Positions 8,612 to 16,631 of a stretch of 64,000 nucleotides of DNA are shown here, piece by piece; positions within the stretch are counted from its first letter, which is position 1, and every line of letters starts with the position of its first letter. The stretch is taken from positions 992,001 through 1,056,000 of the forward strand of contig NZ_AHOO02000005.1 of the NCBI RefSeq assembly GCF_000244755.1, written 5' to 3'. Position numbers and translations under genes: made by a program. Origin of the DNA: Leptospira licerasiae serovar Varillal str. VAR 010 (GTDB lineage: Bacteria; Spirochaetota; Leptospiria; Leptospirales; Leptospiraceae). The notes beneath the pieces were generated by a model. The model was not told the DNA's origin. It saw only the letters and a list, made by a program, of their open reading frames with translations, and ran no database searches.

Positions 8612-9754
8612 CTACTTCCTCCAAGGATATTCCATTTGCAAGGCTACAAAATTCGCTGTAGCCGTTCCGTATTTGGATTCGATCTCCGCTAAGTTCTTAT
8701 TGTAAGCGGTTATTGCAGCTATTCCATTCAGATTTTCTAAAATAGAATCTAAGCTTGCGGTTTCTGATTCATTCTTATCTACAAGTAGCGACAAGCCGTA
8801 TTTGGTTCGGATCTGTTTTTCGTCTGAGACGGAAAATACTTCTGACTTATACGTTCTAGAAAATGAATCCGCTTGCAGAGCTAAAACCACTTCGTCTATT
8901 CCGTCTGAAACTCGAACGCCTAAATTTTCATAATTCCAAAAGCCGAGATAGTTTTTTGCGGCAACATACATATTTTTACCGCTTAGATAAAAATCCGAAC
9001 TTTTATGATCGGGTCTCCAATCCTTAGCTCCTAAGCCGGATGCGATTTCTAAGGCTTTTTCTTTTCCGGAGACGGCTTCTATTAAAGCCAAGGAAACTGG
9101 GATAGATGCTGTGATCCCGGTAGTAGTGATGATCTTTCGATCTGAAACGTACCTTCTATCCTTGGTCCATTTAGTCTCCGGAAACTCTTTCTCCAATTTA
9201 GAAAAAGAAAACCAATGACCGGTTGCCTTATGATCTTTAAGAATGCCCGCATTTGCAAGTACCCAGACTCCGTCGCATACACCTACAATTGTAGATCCTT
9301 TCGCGGATTGTTTTCGGACAAAGGATAGAAGAGTAGTATCCTCCGAATAATGTACTGCAGGTACTATCACATAATCTGCGCCTTCCGGGTATTCGGAATC
9401 GAATTGATCGAAAGACTTCTCCGCTTCTATCTTTAACGCAGGAAACATTTGGACAGGACCGATTTTCGGGAAAACGGAAATCACCTTAGCGATTTTCGCG
9501 GAGGTTAAAATTCCGTAAGGGATCATAAAATCTGTAAGTTCGGTCATTCGATTCTCGCCGATCACAATAATGATAGGTTCTTTTCTACCGAATCTAGATT
9601 GATAGATCGGGATTTTGGAATCATCTTCTTGGATCTTAGTTTTTGCGATTTCAGAAGAATTTCCGTATTCCACGGATCCGAAGAATAGCAGGAGTGCGAA
9701 GCTCCCGTAAAAGAATTTTATAAAACGATTTGGTCGGAGGCTAAGATGTTTCAT
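8612..9754 (-). CDS. Exported DJ-1/PfpI-family protein
   Basis: A 380-residue protein with an N-terminal signal peptide (FIKFFYGSFALLLFFGSVEY) and a class-I glutamine-amidotransferase-like (DJ-1/PfpI) domain at about 60-260. The nucleophile-elbow cysteine is Cys160 in IVGVCDGVWVLANAG, followed by KATGHW, as in AraC-linked DJ-1 domains of the FtrA/GATase-1 type. The C-terminal 110 residues are unassigned. An exported DJ-1 domain is unusual, since most are cytoplasmic. It is divergent from the 7TM-AraC gene at 9872 with a 117-base gap, so that regulator may control it. Confidence 0.82.
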   Translation of the reverse strand: MKHLSLRPNRFIKFFYGSFALLLFFGSVEYGNSSEIAKTKIQEDDSKIPIYQSRFGRKEPIIIVIGENRMTELTDFMIPYGILTSAKIAKVISVFPKIGPVQMFPALKIEAEKSFDQFDSEYPEGADYVIVPAVHYSEDTTLLSFVRKQSAKGSTIVGVCDGVWVLANAGILKDHKATGHWFSFSKLEKEFPETKWTKDRRYVSDRKIITTTGITASIPVSLALIEAVSGKEKALEIASGLGAKDWRPDHKSSDFYLSGKNMYVAAKNYLGFWNYENLGVRVSDGIDEVVLALQADSFSRTYKSEVFSVSDEKQIRTKYGLSLLVDKNESETASLDSILENLNGIAAITAYNKNLAEIESKYGTATANFVALQMEYPWRK

Positions 9755-9871
9755 GCATTCAGGATACGATCTTTTTCGAAAACGGTCGTCCTTCCGTATC
9801 CGGACGGACTAAAAAAAGAAAAATCCTGAAAAAATCTGGACATCCAATTCTCATCAGACTCTTTCATTTTT

Positions 9872-10984
9872 ATGGATACGTTTCTGGCGTTTGGGGCAGG
9901 ACTTTCGTTTTTATTGGCCATTTCCGAATTTATCCGAAAAGCCAAAGTTCGGAAGATCCAAGATGATCTCGTATCTAAAGCCAAATCTGCTTGGAATCAG
10001 CCCATCGCATTCTTCTTCCTATCTCTTTCAATAGTGCAATTCCATCTGTATTTGGAATTATCCAGCCAGTTAAAGGAGCAGTTATGGTTTGCAGAAATCC
10101 ATATCCCTTTCCTATTTTTCACTGGGCCTCTCGCGTATTTATATTTTAGAAGATTAGGAGGGCTTACTGCGAAAGCACTTAACTTGGCGCATTTTCTTCC
10201 TGGATTTGCAGCGTTTTTCTTTATTCTACCTTTTATTCTATCGGATCCGAATTCCAAATTGGAATACGTAAGCGTATTCCCTCCCAGAAATATTTATTTC
10301 CAATTCTTATTCGGACTTTTGGTATTAGGAACGATCTCCAATCTAGTGTATCCGCTACTTTTGATCGGAAAGATCCGCAAATGGAAAAGTTTCGTCCAAA
10401 AAGAAGAAGGTAGGGTATTCTCCCCGTTTCTTGCTCTCTTCTACTCGAGTATATTTGTGATCTTATTGTTTGTGATCGCTCAGATCTTCTTCATGCCTTT
10501 ATTCACTGTTGCGGCCGCGCTCCTAACTTTAATTGTATGTTCCATCTTTCTAAGCGTTTCCGCTTCTCCCGATCTAATCGTTTCTTTCGAAAAAACGGCA
10601 AAGGAGGCCGGGTATAACGAGACAAGGCTCCAAGGCTTGGATGTGGATGCAGTCATCCAAAAGATGGAAGAATTGATGAGAGACAAAAAACTCTATCTGG
10701 ACGAAGAGCTTACACTTCCTATCCTTTCCGAAGAATTAAAGATCAAAACTCACCAGTTGTCGGAAATACTAAACGATAAGATGAGGATCGGTTTCAGAGA
10801 ATACATCGCAGGATATCGTTTGGAAGAAGCTTCCAAAATGTTAAGAGAAGAGCCTCAAAGATCGGTGCTTGCAGTAATTTACGCGGCAGGATTCAAATCC
10901 AAATCCGCATTCCATAAATTGTTCCAGGAGAAATACGGATGTTCTCCTGGAGAATATCGTTCATCTTTTTCTAAAAAACCTTAA
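9872..10984 (+). CDS. Membrane-anchored AraC-family regulator (7TM + HTH)
   Basis: A 370-residue protein with about seven hydrophobic helices in residues 1-235 and an AraC/XylS double HTH at about 275-365. Diagnostic parts are IKTHQLSEILNDK and FREYIAGYRLEEASKML in the first HTH and VIYAAGFKSKSAFHKLFQEK followed by GCSPGEYR in the second. Such 7TM-AraC proteins are frequent in Leptospira and Bacteroidetes and probably sense a membrane or envelope signal. The gene is divergent from the DJ-1/PfpI gene; its 3' end meets the gloA gene tail to tail, seven bases apart. Confidence 0.88.
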   Translation: MDTFLAFGAGLSFLLAISEFIRKAKVRKIQDDLVSKAKSAWNQPIAFFFLSLSIVQFHLYLELSSQLKEQLWFAEIHIPFLFFTGPLAYLYFRRLGGLTAKALNLAHFLPGFAAFFFILPFILSDPNSKLEYVSVFPPRNIYFQFLFGLLVLGTISNLVYPLLLIGKIRKWKSFVQKEEGRVFSPFLALFYSSIFVILLFVIAQIFFMPLFTVAAALLTLIVCSIFLSVSASPDLIVSFEKTAKEAGYNETRLQGLDVDAVIQKMEELMRDKKLYLDEELTLPILSEELKIKTHQLSEILNDKMRIGFREYIAGYRLEEASKMLREEPQRSVLAVIYAAGFKSKSAFHKLFQEKYGCSPGEYRSSFSKKP

Positions 10985-10991
10985 GTAAAGT

Positions 10992-11414
10992 TTACCATTC
11001 TCCCGTATTGCTCATACTTTTCCAAGGTTCTGCGATCTCCAAGGATTTTCCTTTTTGTAGTAATTCAATAGAGATCAGATCAGGAGATCTAATAAAGGCC
11101 ATTCTGCCATCCCTTGGTGGGCGATTGATAATCACTCCTTTTGCCTGAAGATTTGCGCAGGTTTCGTAAATATTATCCACTTCGAATGCAAGATGACCGA
11201 AGTTCCTTCCGCTTGTATAAGCGGAATTTTGGTCCCAATTGTAAGTTAGTTCTATTTCTGGAGAATTTTCATCTGACTCCGATAAGAATACAAGAGTGTA
11301 TCTTCCTTCCGGATGATCATGTCTTCTTGTTTCTTTTAATCCTAACTTATTGCAGAAAAAATCCAATGCTAGATCCAGATCTTTCACTCGGATCATAGCG
11401 TGTAAGTATTTCAT
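10992..11414 (-). CDS. gloA: Lactoylglutathione lyase (glyoxalase I, VOC family)
   Basis: A 140-residue cytoplasmic metalloenzyme that isomerises the methylglyoxal-glutathione hemithioacetal to lactoylglutathione. The length matches E. coli GloA (135), and all four metal ligands line up: His5, Glu55 (in IELTYNWD), His74 (in GHLAFEVD) and Glu117 (in SIELLQKG). Two VOC beta-alpha-beta-beta-beta modules are evident. It is monocistronic on the minus strand, followed tail to tail by the AraC gene. Confidence 0.93.
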   Translation of the reverse strand: MKYLHAMIRVKDLDLALDFFCNKLGLKETRRHDHPEGRYTLVFLSESDENSPEIELTYNWDQNSAYTSGRNFGHLAFEVDNIYETCANLQAKGVIINRPPRDGRMAFIRSPDLISIELLQKGKSLEIAEPWKSMSNTGEW

Positions 11415-11988
11415 TTCGTAATCCCTCTGGAGTATTCCTCTCTAAAAAAGAAGATTTGTTCCTTATTTATGGGAAGCTAATCCGCGGATTTTCCCTATGA
11501 CAAGCCCAAAGCGAGGATGAAAAATGGAACAAATTAGAAAATTCCGCCATATTGGATTTTTCCGATTTACCCCTAAAAACACCCTTTTTGGCCCTGTTTT
11601 TGCCTAATTACTGATCCAAATGCTCAAATTATGTGCTCAAAAAATAAGCATTTTTTGAATTTCTAATAGAGAATCGGCTTGAAAAAAACACCCTTCGGGT
11701 CGATACTTGTACTATATTCAAGCAGCGGCATGAGAATTCATCCGATTCCGCTTCTTTTTTGTTCAATATGAATGGATAGAAGCTAGTTGGAACAAGTTGC
11801 TTAGAAAATTAGATAATTCTAATAAATGTAAATGTGATAAAGGGTTCTTTGAGTTCGTTTAACAAAAATTTTTAATTTTTCATTCGTTTAAAAATTTTTT
11901 TGTTCCATTCGCGTATGCAGATAGGTCATATGGATATAAAGCGAAAACAAGAACAGAAAATATAAAAATAACTTGAGGTTTCAATTTT
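11415..11988. other. Long AT-rich intergenic region
   Basis: About 570 bases without a convincing gene. It probably carries the control region of the small exported protein at 11989. A candidate sigma-70-like promoter is TTGAAA (11679-11684), 17 bases, then GATACT (11702-11707), which would leave a leader of about 270 bases. An inverted repeat lies at 11861-11904, about 85 bases before the start codon. Confidence 0.5.
11861..11904. repeat. AT-rich inverted repeat upstream of small exported protein
   Basis: The left arm AACAAAAATTTTTAA (11861-11875) is matched by the right arm TTAAAAATTTTTTTGTT (11888-11904), which reads AACAAAAAAATTTTTAA in reverse; only a two-base length difference breaks the symmetry. 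The loop is 12 bases. It could be a protein-binding site or a leader structure; the A/T runs also suggest bent DNA. Confidence 0.5.
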
Positions 11989-12324
11989 ATGAAAATCAAC
12001 AAACTCACTTCTCTTCTATTGGTAGTAGGCTTCTTAGCAGGATCTTCCGTTTTCGCAGTTTCTCAAGATACTGAAGATCGTCTTTTAGAGCAAGCTTTGG
12101 TGTCCGCTGCGGTTACTAAAGAGCAAAAAGTTGCGGTAGCTACTTACTTGAAAGCAATCGCTCAACAAAAGAACGAAAGAGCAGAAGAGTTAAGAGCATT
12201 GGCAAAACGTTCTACCGGTGGAAAATTCCTCGCTAGCAACGCTCAGTCCGAGAAATTCTTAAGACAAGCAAAAGCTCTTGAAGCAGAAGCTGCAAGAACA
12301 CAAGAATTTCTTAACAATCTCTAA
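11989..12324 (+). CDS. Small exported helical protein
   Basis: A 111-residue protein with a clear signal peptide (KLTSLLLVVGFLAGSSVFA, cleavage near residue 24) and a mature part that is almost entirely predicted alpha-helix rich in Ala, Glu, Lys and Arg (KEQKVAVATYLKAIAQQKN, SEKFLRQAKALEAEAARTQE). No cysteine is present and no family is recognised. An AGG element lies about ten bases before the ATG. A long upstream region and a strong terminator immediately downstream suggest a separately controlled, possibly abundant, monocistronic transcript. Periplasmic location is inferred. Confidence 0.8.
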   Translation: MKINKLTSLLLVVGFLAGSSVFAVSQDTEDRLLEQALVSAAVTKEQKVAVATYLKAIAQQKNERAEELRALAKRSTGGKFLASNAQSEKFLRQAKALEAEAARTQEFLNNL

Positions 12325-12366
12325 TTAGAGAGTATAGGCAACAAATCCTAAAAATCCATCGACTGG

Positions 12367-12392
12367 AAGGCGCCCAAAAGGCGCCTTTTTTT
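12367..12392 (+). terminator. Rho-independent terminator
   Basis: AAGGCGCC (12367-12374) pairs perfectly with GGCGCCTT (12380-12387) around the loop CAAAA, followed by a run of Ts. It lies 42 bases after the stop of the small exported protein. Confidence 0.9.
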
Positions 12393-12424
12393 ATGTACTA
12401 TATTTTCGAGAAGGATGCGCAACG

Positions 12425-12466
12425 GATCGTAGCGGAAATCCCGCAGAGCGGATTGAAGCGGAGAGC
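12425..12466. repeat. Dispersed GC-rich intergenic repeat (copy 1)
   Basis: Starting at GATCGTAGCGGAAATCCCGC, 42 bases match 52054-52095 with four mismatches; the first 20 bases are identical. Both copies lie in non-coding DNA and in the same orientation. This is a dispersed repeat family rather than a gene, although it can be read as a spurious peptide containing IVAEIP. Confidence 0.75.
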
Positions 12467-12518
12467 CGGGTGCGAAGCATGCGCCCCGAAACTTTTATTT
12501 ATAGGTTTGGATAAGTTT

Positions 12519-12758
12519 TTATTTAGAGACTTTCTTTTCCTTGGGAAAACAACTCATACTAAAACCTTCTATCATATAACAAATAGCGTCTTTGGTCTCA
12601 CATCTCAAGGCGTCGTTGTAAGTAGTGCTTTGGATCTCCAGGTCCATACGTTCACAGACCATTTTTTCTCTGGTAGAAGTTTGCGTGTTGGTATCCTGAC
12701 CAAACAGAACTCCGGCGAATAAGAAACAAATTGTGAATAATACCGCTTTTTTCATCAT
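12519..12758 (-). CDS. Small exported cysteine-containing protein
   Basis: A 79-residue protein (78 if the second of two adjacent ATGs is used). The signal peptide KAVLFTICFLFAGVLFG is followed by a 55-residue mature part with four cysteines (MVCERM, LRCETK, AICYMI, MSCFPK), suggesting two disulphides in the periplasm. GGAG precedes the paired ATGs at 4 and 7 bases, favouring the second (12755). I recognise no family. It is divergent from the glycosyltransferase at 12885. Confidence 0.7.
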   Translation of the reverse strand: MMKKAVLFTICFLFAGVLFGQDTNTQTSTREKMVCERMDLEIQSTTYNDALRCETKDAICYMIEGFSMSCFPKEKKVSK

Positions 12759-12884
12759 TACTCTCCGGAGAATTCTCTGATTCTATGACCCTTTCAGGTT
12801 TCCTTCCTTGAGTCAATCGATTTGGGGAACGCCGGATCTCCGAAAAAAGATTGTGAGACGGTTTGAACCTTCTAATTTGCCCTG

Positions 12885-14462
12885 ATGAGTTTCCCGGGCG
12901 GAAAGTTTCACTCTAAATGGACAAAACTTACGTTTTGTTTTCTATTCGTTCTTCCTCTTTTGTATCCATTCCTATTGAAACCAGGCGAACAATTATACTC
13001 CGACCATTTGGGGAAATTTATATTGGGAGAGTCCGTCGGTAGGAACGGGTTTCTTTCCGGCAATTTGGTTTTGCCGTCCAGAAGTTTAGACCCGGAAGGA
13101 AATTATTGCCCAACAGAATGTATTCGAATCGGGCAAGAATTGATCAGTCCATTCCCGGCCGCTTTGGGTTATGTATATGCGATTTTTCTTCCTTGGAGTG
13201 GAATTGTGGGCGTGTATGTCGCAGTTACAATTTTGGTCCTTTTGTCTTTTTTATTTCTTTCTATCTTATGGGATTGGGATCCGATCTACTTGGGAGTTTT
13301 GGTTTTAGCTTCTCCTTTTTTGATAAACGGATATTTTTTTCCGGACGTAGGTATCGCTTCCTTTTTGTATATTGGGGGAAGTTTCTTATTTTTAAGATCG
13401 GGCGCTTCTTCTTCCTGGTTTAGGTTTGTGGGTTCCGGTTTTATCTGCGCTTCAGCAGCCTGGTTTAGGATTGAAAGTATCGTATTTCCGTTGTCCTTCA
13501 TCTTTTTCTTAAGTGTATCCAAGTTTTCTAATATAGAAGAAAGAAAAAAGATCTACGGGTATTACTTTGGATTTTTGATTGGGGTAGGACTTTTGCTCGG
13601 GATACAATATCTTTTATACGGGCATCCGTTGGGTCCAAGATTTTCTTTTAATCAGCCGACAATGTTTTTGCTGCCTTGGAAGAAGTGGAAAATTTTCACA
13701 GGACTTCTGATCGCAAATCCGAATCGGATCGGTTTTTTCGGCTATACTCCTGCATTCTTGATCGTTCTGTTTTTCTCCGTATATTATATTTTCTTTAAAA
13801 AGAATCCTTTTAAAAGAAGTGTCGCATCGGAGATCTCGAATAGGGATCTGTTCGTTTATTCCGGCTTGGTCGCATTTTTAGCGCTTGTGATCTCCGCACC
13901 AAATGATGGAATTATAGATTTCGGTTCCAGATATCTTCATTTGAGTCTTCCCGCTTTTGCAGGGATGTTTTTGATCTTGGTCGGAAATATACAGGAGAAG
14001 TTCCGTAAGATCGGTAAAATTGTTCTGTTTGCGATCCTTTTCTATTCCGTTTATATCAGTTTTTCTTATACCCAGATCTTGGGAAAATACGGAAGAAAAA
14101 CCACTAAAATGAACTCGATCTATTTGGAACAAAAACCCGATTTAGTTGTGGTTCAGATCAGAACGTATTCCCAAATTTTAGGTAAATACTTTTTTCAAAC
14201 TCCTTCCGTTTGGTTGATGAGAGAAAGTCATATTAAAAATTTTTTCTCTAAGAATGATCCGGAGCAGTTTAAAAAAATATTATTCGTTCAAACAAAAGCT
14301 TCTATCCTGGAAAGTTTGAACGATGCCGATCCATTTTTGAAAAATAAATATTATGAGAGTATTACTCAAAGTTTAGGTCCAGATTTCCAAAAAGTTTGGT
14401 CTGAAAATAAGGAAGATGTTTTGATCTTTTCTATGGAAAGAAAAGGTAAAATCAGGGAATGA
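12885..14462 (+). CDS. LA_3751/LA_3752-type membrane glycosyltransferase
   Basis: A 525-residue polytopic membrane protein with roughly ten helices. It begins with a TM helix followed by an acidic extracytoplasmic motif (QLYSDHLGKF), like GT-C enzymes that use lipid-linked sugars. A paralogue is encoded at 47546-49135; the shared landmarks are GHPLGPRFSFNQ versus [12 protein letters not shown] and APNDGIIDFGSRYLHLSLP versus [18 protein letters not shown]. The family occurs in Leptospira and is annotated only as putative glycosyltransferase; acceptor and donor are unknown. The start ATG follows CCCTG with no clear ribosome site. Confidence 0.8.
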   Translation: MSFPGGKFHSKWTKLTFCFLFVLPLLYPFLLKPGEQLYSDHLGKFILGESVGRNGFLSGNLVLPSRSLDPEGNYCPTECIRIGQELISPFPAALGYVYAIFLPWSGIVGVYVAVTILVLLSFLFLSILWDWDPIYLGVLVLASPFLINGYFFPDVGIASFLYIGGSFLFLRSGASSSWFRFVGSGFICASAAWFRIESIVFPLSFIFFLSVSKFSNIEERKKIYGYYFGFLIGVGLLLGIQYLLYGHPLGPRFSFNQPTMFLLPWKKWKIFTGLLIANPNRIGFFGYTPAFLIVLFFSVYYIFFKKNPFKRSVASEISNRDLFVYSGLVAFLALVISAPNDGIIDFGSRYLHLSLPAFAGMFLILVGNIQEKFRKIGKIVLFAILFYSVYISFSYTQILGKYGRKTTKMNSIYLEQKPDLVVVQIRTYSQILGKYFFQTPSVWLMRESHIKNFFSKNDPEQFKKILFVQTKASILESLNDADPFLKNKYYESITQSLGPDFQKVWSENKEDVLIFSMERKGKIRE

Positions 14463-14567
14463 AGGAACATTTTGCGCTGCTTCCCCCGGCTGGAAAGATT
14501 TTAGGGTTTACCCTTTATTTTGCAGCCGGACAGAGGCAGGCAAACGAAGTGCGGACTTGTTCCGACC

Positions 14568-14975
14568 TTACTCGTTCAAAAAGAAGAAGAAAAAGAATCC
14601 TGCCGCTTGCGCTCTTGGAATTCCCACTGCACTTCCGATCAAGGAACCATTTTTTCGTACGTCTCCATTGCTATCAATGCGTCCGATCAGACTTCCGTTC
14701 TTGCGTATATCTCCGCTGGAATCAATCGATCCGACTAGTGATCCGTTCATTCGAATATCTCCGTTGGAGTCTATTCTGCCGATCAGGCTTCCATTTTTCC
14801 GAACATCCCCGCCGGATTCGAATCTTCCCACGAGAGACCCGTTCAGTCTTACATCCCCATTGGAGTCGATACTTCCGATAAGAGAGCCGTTCTTTCTCAG
14901 ATCACCTGCTTGCAGAGAACTCAAGCCTGCGCTCAAAAAGAGGACCGCAGCTACTAGTTTCAAAATTGGTTTCAT
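14568..14975 (-). CDS. Exported 16-residue tandem-repeat protein
   Basis: A 135-residue protein with a signal peptide (LKLVAAVLFLSAGLSSLQA) and six tandem 16-residue repeats of the type GD-[IV]-R-x-NGSL-[IV]-G-x-IDSN, filling about residues 23-120. The unit is 48 bases at DNA level. The spacing and hydrophobic/Gly pattern suggest a small beta-solenoid or beta-roll. The tail ends oddly in six phenylalanines (GFFFFFFLNE) encoded by a pyrimidine-rich run. GGAG lies eight bases before the ATG. The opposite strand also has a long frame, but only this strand gives a signal peptide and a ribosome site. Function unknown. Confidence 0.75.
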   Translation of the reverse strand: MKPILKLVAAVLFLSAGLSSLQAGDLRKNGSLIGSIDSNGDVRLNGSLVGRFESGGDVRKNGSLIGRIDSNGDIRMNGSLVGSIDSSGDIRKNGSLIGRIDSNGDVRKNGSLIGSAVGIPRAQAAGFFFFFFLNE

Positions 14976-15164
14976 TCATGTATCTCCGTGTATGTCTAAG
15001 GCAACAAGTATGGGGATAATTCTTGCAGAATATTTTCTTGGAATAGATTATTCACTCCTCTTCTCAAAGCTCCGAGTCACTTCTTTACTTCCGATTCATT
15101 GAACAAAATGTATCGTTCATTCCTTTTACAGAAGACGATTCGTTTTGGATTGTAACGTTATTCG

Positions 15165-15635
15165 CTATCCGATATCCTCGTCGCATTCTAATTCCAGTTC
15201 GCAAAGTTTAGAATAATATTTGGATTGTATCTCTTTTCTTTCTTTTACTATGCCGGAGATCGGAATATAAAAACTGGATTTAAGTCCGTACAACCTTCCG
15301 TAAACTCCGTCTCCCTTTTTATAGGAAACTCTGGAATCGATCCGAAATCTTAGATTCCTTTTTCCGACTTTTTGTGCCGCTGCCAAGAATACTTGATCTG
15401 AATCGAATAACTCCAGATAAAATTTAGGAAGAAGTCTAAATGTATTTTTTAAAAAAGACGTTTGAGTCATATAAGCGAATTCTATTAGAAATGCCGGACA
15501 AATCGGTATCATCCGTCTTAAAATCCCATGTTTTCGGTTACGATCCTGTAAAAAGAAGGGCTCGAAAAAATCCTTCTCAAATGATACGTATTTTTGATTG
15601 TCTCTAAATTTCCGAAAAGAAAGAATGTCCGGCAT
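15165..15635 (-). CDS. Unrecognised protein, possibly tubby/LURP-like beta-fold
   Basis: A 156-residue frame from the ATG at 15635 (a TTG 30 bases further upstream is less likely). The C-terminal two thirds alternate hydrophobic and charged residues in a pattern reminiscent of LURP-one/scramblase beta-barrels (FYLELFDSDQVFLAAAQKVG, VYGRLYGLKSSFYIP), but I cannot assign it. The chosen start overlaps head to head with the start of the WYL gene, so there is no room for two promoters outside coding DNA; the true start may be the ATG at 15512. The gene fills an otherwise empty 500 bases, which supports it being real. Confidence 0.5.
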   Translation of the reverse strand: MPDILSFRKFRDNQKYVSFEKDFFEPFFLQDRNRKHGILRRMIPICPAFLIEFAYMTQTSFLKNTFRLLPKFYLELFDSDQVFLAAAQKVGKRNLRFRIDSRVSYKKGDGVYGRLYGLKSSFYIPISGIVKERKEIQSKYYSKLCELELECDEDIG

Positions 15636-16581
15636 GAATCCAAGTACGAAAAAACTCCAAACCAAGTTGGCAGTGATTCATCTTTTGCAGGAAAACAAAA
15701 GGATGAGTTTGGAGGATCTTTCCAAATATTCCGGTATCGACGATATAAAGGATCTTAAAAAAGAACTCGGAAAATTGTACATGGTGGGTTCTTATCCTTA
15801 TACTCCCGACCAATTTGTGGAATTGGATTACGACGGAGAGACGATCGGCATTCGTATGCCTTTGAGTCTTGAACAAGGTTTGGTCTTAAGTGTTAAAGAA
15901 TGGGCCACGATCCGAAAACTATTTTTAGAAGAGGACGAAAAAGAAACAGGTCCTTCCCGAAAAAAGATCCTAAGATCTATATTAGATAAAATTCATACAG
16001 TTCTTCCTTCTGCAGGAATTCCGAGTGAGAACGAATTAAAAAAAGATATTGAGGATTCCATCTCCGAAGGTAAATCTTTACAGATTAAATACCGTGCTCA
16101 AGGAGAGGCAGAACCGGGATCCAGAAAGGTAGATCCTTGGGCATTATTAAGTTTCAGGGAGGATTATCTGATCGGTTATTGCCATTCCAGAAAAGCCCCA
16201 AGAACATTTAGATTGGACTCCATTCTCCAATTAAATAAAACCCAGGAGAATGTTGCGGAAATCCCTGACGAAGAAAGAAAGAATGCGATCTTCAAATTAA
16301 AAAAATTTCTCCAAGGAGGAGAGGGGGACTCGAATTTTGCAGAGATCTATCATACTGCGGAAGTGTATTTTAATCTACACTCTCGCTTACATTTGGAAAG
16401 GACCTCTGTCAAAAAGCAGATGGGGGATACCACATATTATCTTTCTAAAGCAAGGATCAGGAACCAAGATTGGTTCTTGTCAGTTTTAAAAGGTTTTGGT
16501 CCAAACGTAATTTTGCATAGTCCTCCCGCATTAAAGGAAAGAATGACTGCTTATTGGGAGACTATTTCTTCCGGTTCTTGA
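15625..16581 (+). CDS. WYL-domain regulator (second copy)
   Basis: A 318-residue protein from the ATG at 15625 (ATG 15634 is equally plausible; the TTG at 15598 is less so). The N-terminus has a weak winged-helix (KLAVIHLLQENKRMSLEDLS) and the middle has a WYL core (LQIKYRAQGEAEPGSRKVDP, then LLSFREDYLIGYCHSRKAPR). It resembles the PafC half of PafB/PafC pairs, in which one partner has a degenerate HTH. The gene runs directly into ispE, whose conserved start lies about 50 bases downstream. No strong ribosome site is visible. Confidence 0.8.
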   Translation: MSGMNPSTKKLQTKLAVIHLLQENKRMSLEDLSKYSGIDDIKDLKKELGKLYMVGSYPYTPDQFVELDYDGETIGIRMPLSLEQGLVLSVKEWATIRKLFLEEDEKETGPSRKKILRSILDKIHTVLPSAGIPSENELKKDIEDSISEGKSLQIKYRAQGEAEPGSRKVDPWALLSFREDYLIGYCHSRKAPRTFRLDSILQLNKTQENVAEIPDEERKNAIFKLKKFLQGGEGDSNFAEIYHTAEVYFNLHSRLHLERTSVKKQMGDTTYYLSKARIRNQDWFLSVLKGFGPNVILHSPPALKERMTAYWETISSGS

Positions 16582-16631
16582 CATGGGAATCGATTGACTC
16601 CTCGTTATTTACGATCGATTCAGGATATACC

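Noticed and set aside
14568..14975. Regularly spaced repeats as a possible CRISPR array
   Set aside because: The 48-base repeats are contiguous and in frame, with no spacers.
14557..15102. 181-residue plus-strand frame opposite the repeat protein
   Set aside because: The minus-strand protein has a signal peptide, regular 16-residue repeats and a ribosome site; the plus frame is its shadow.
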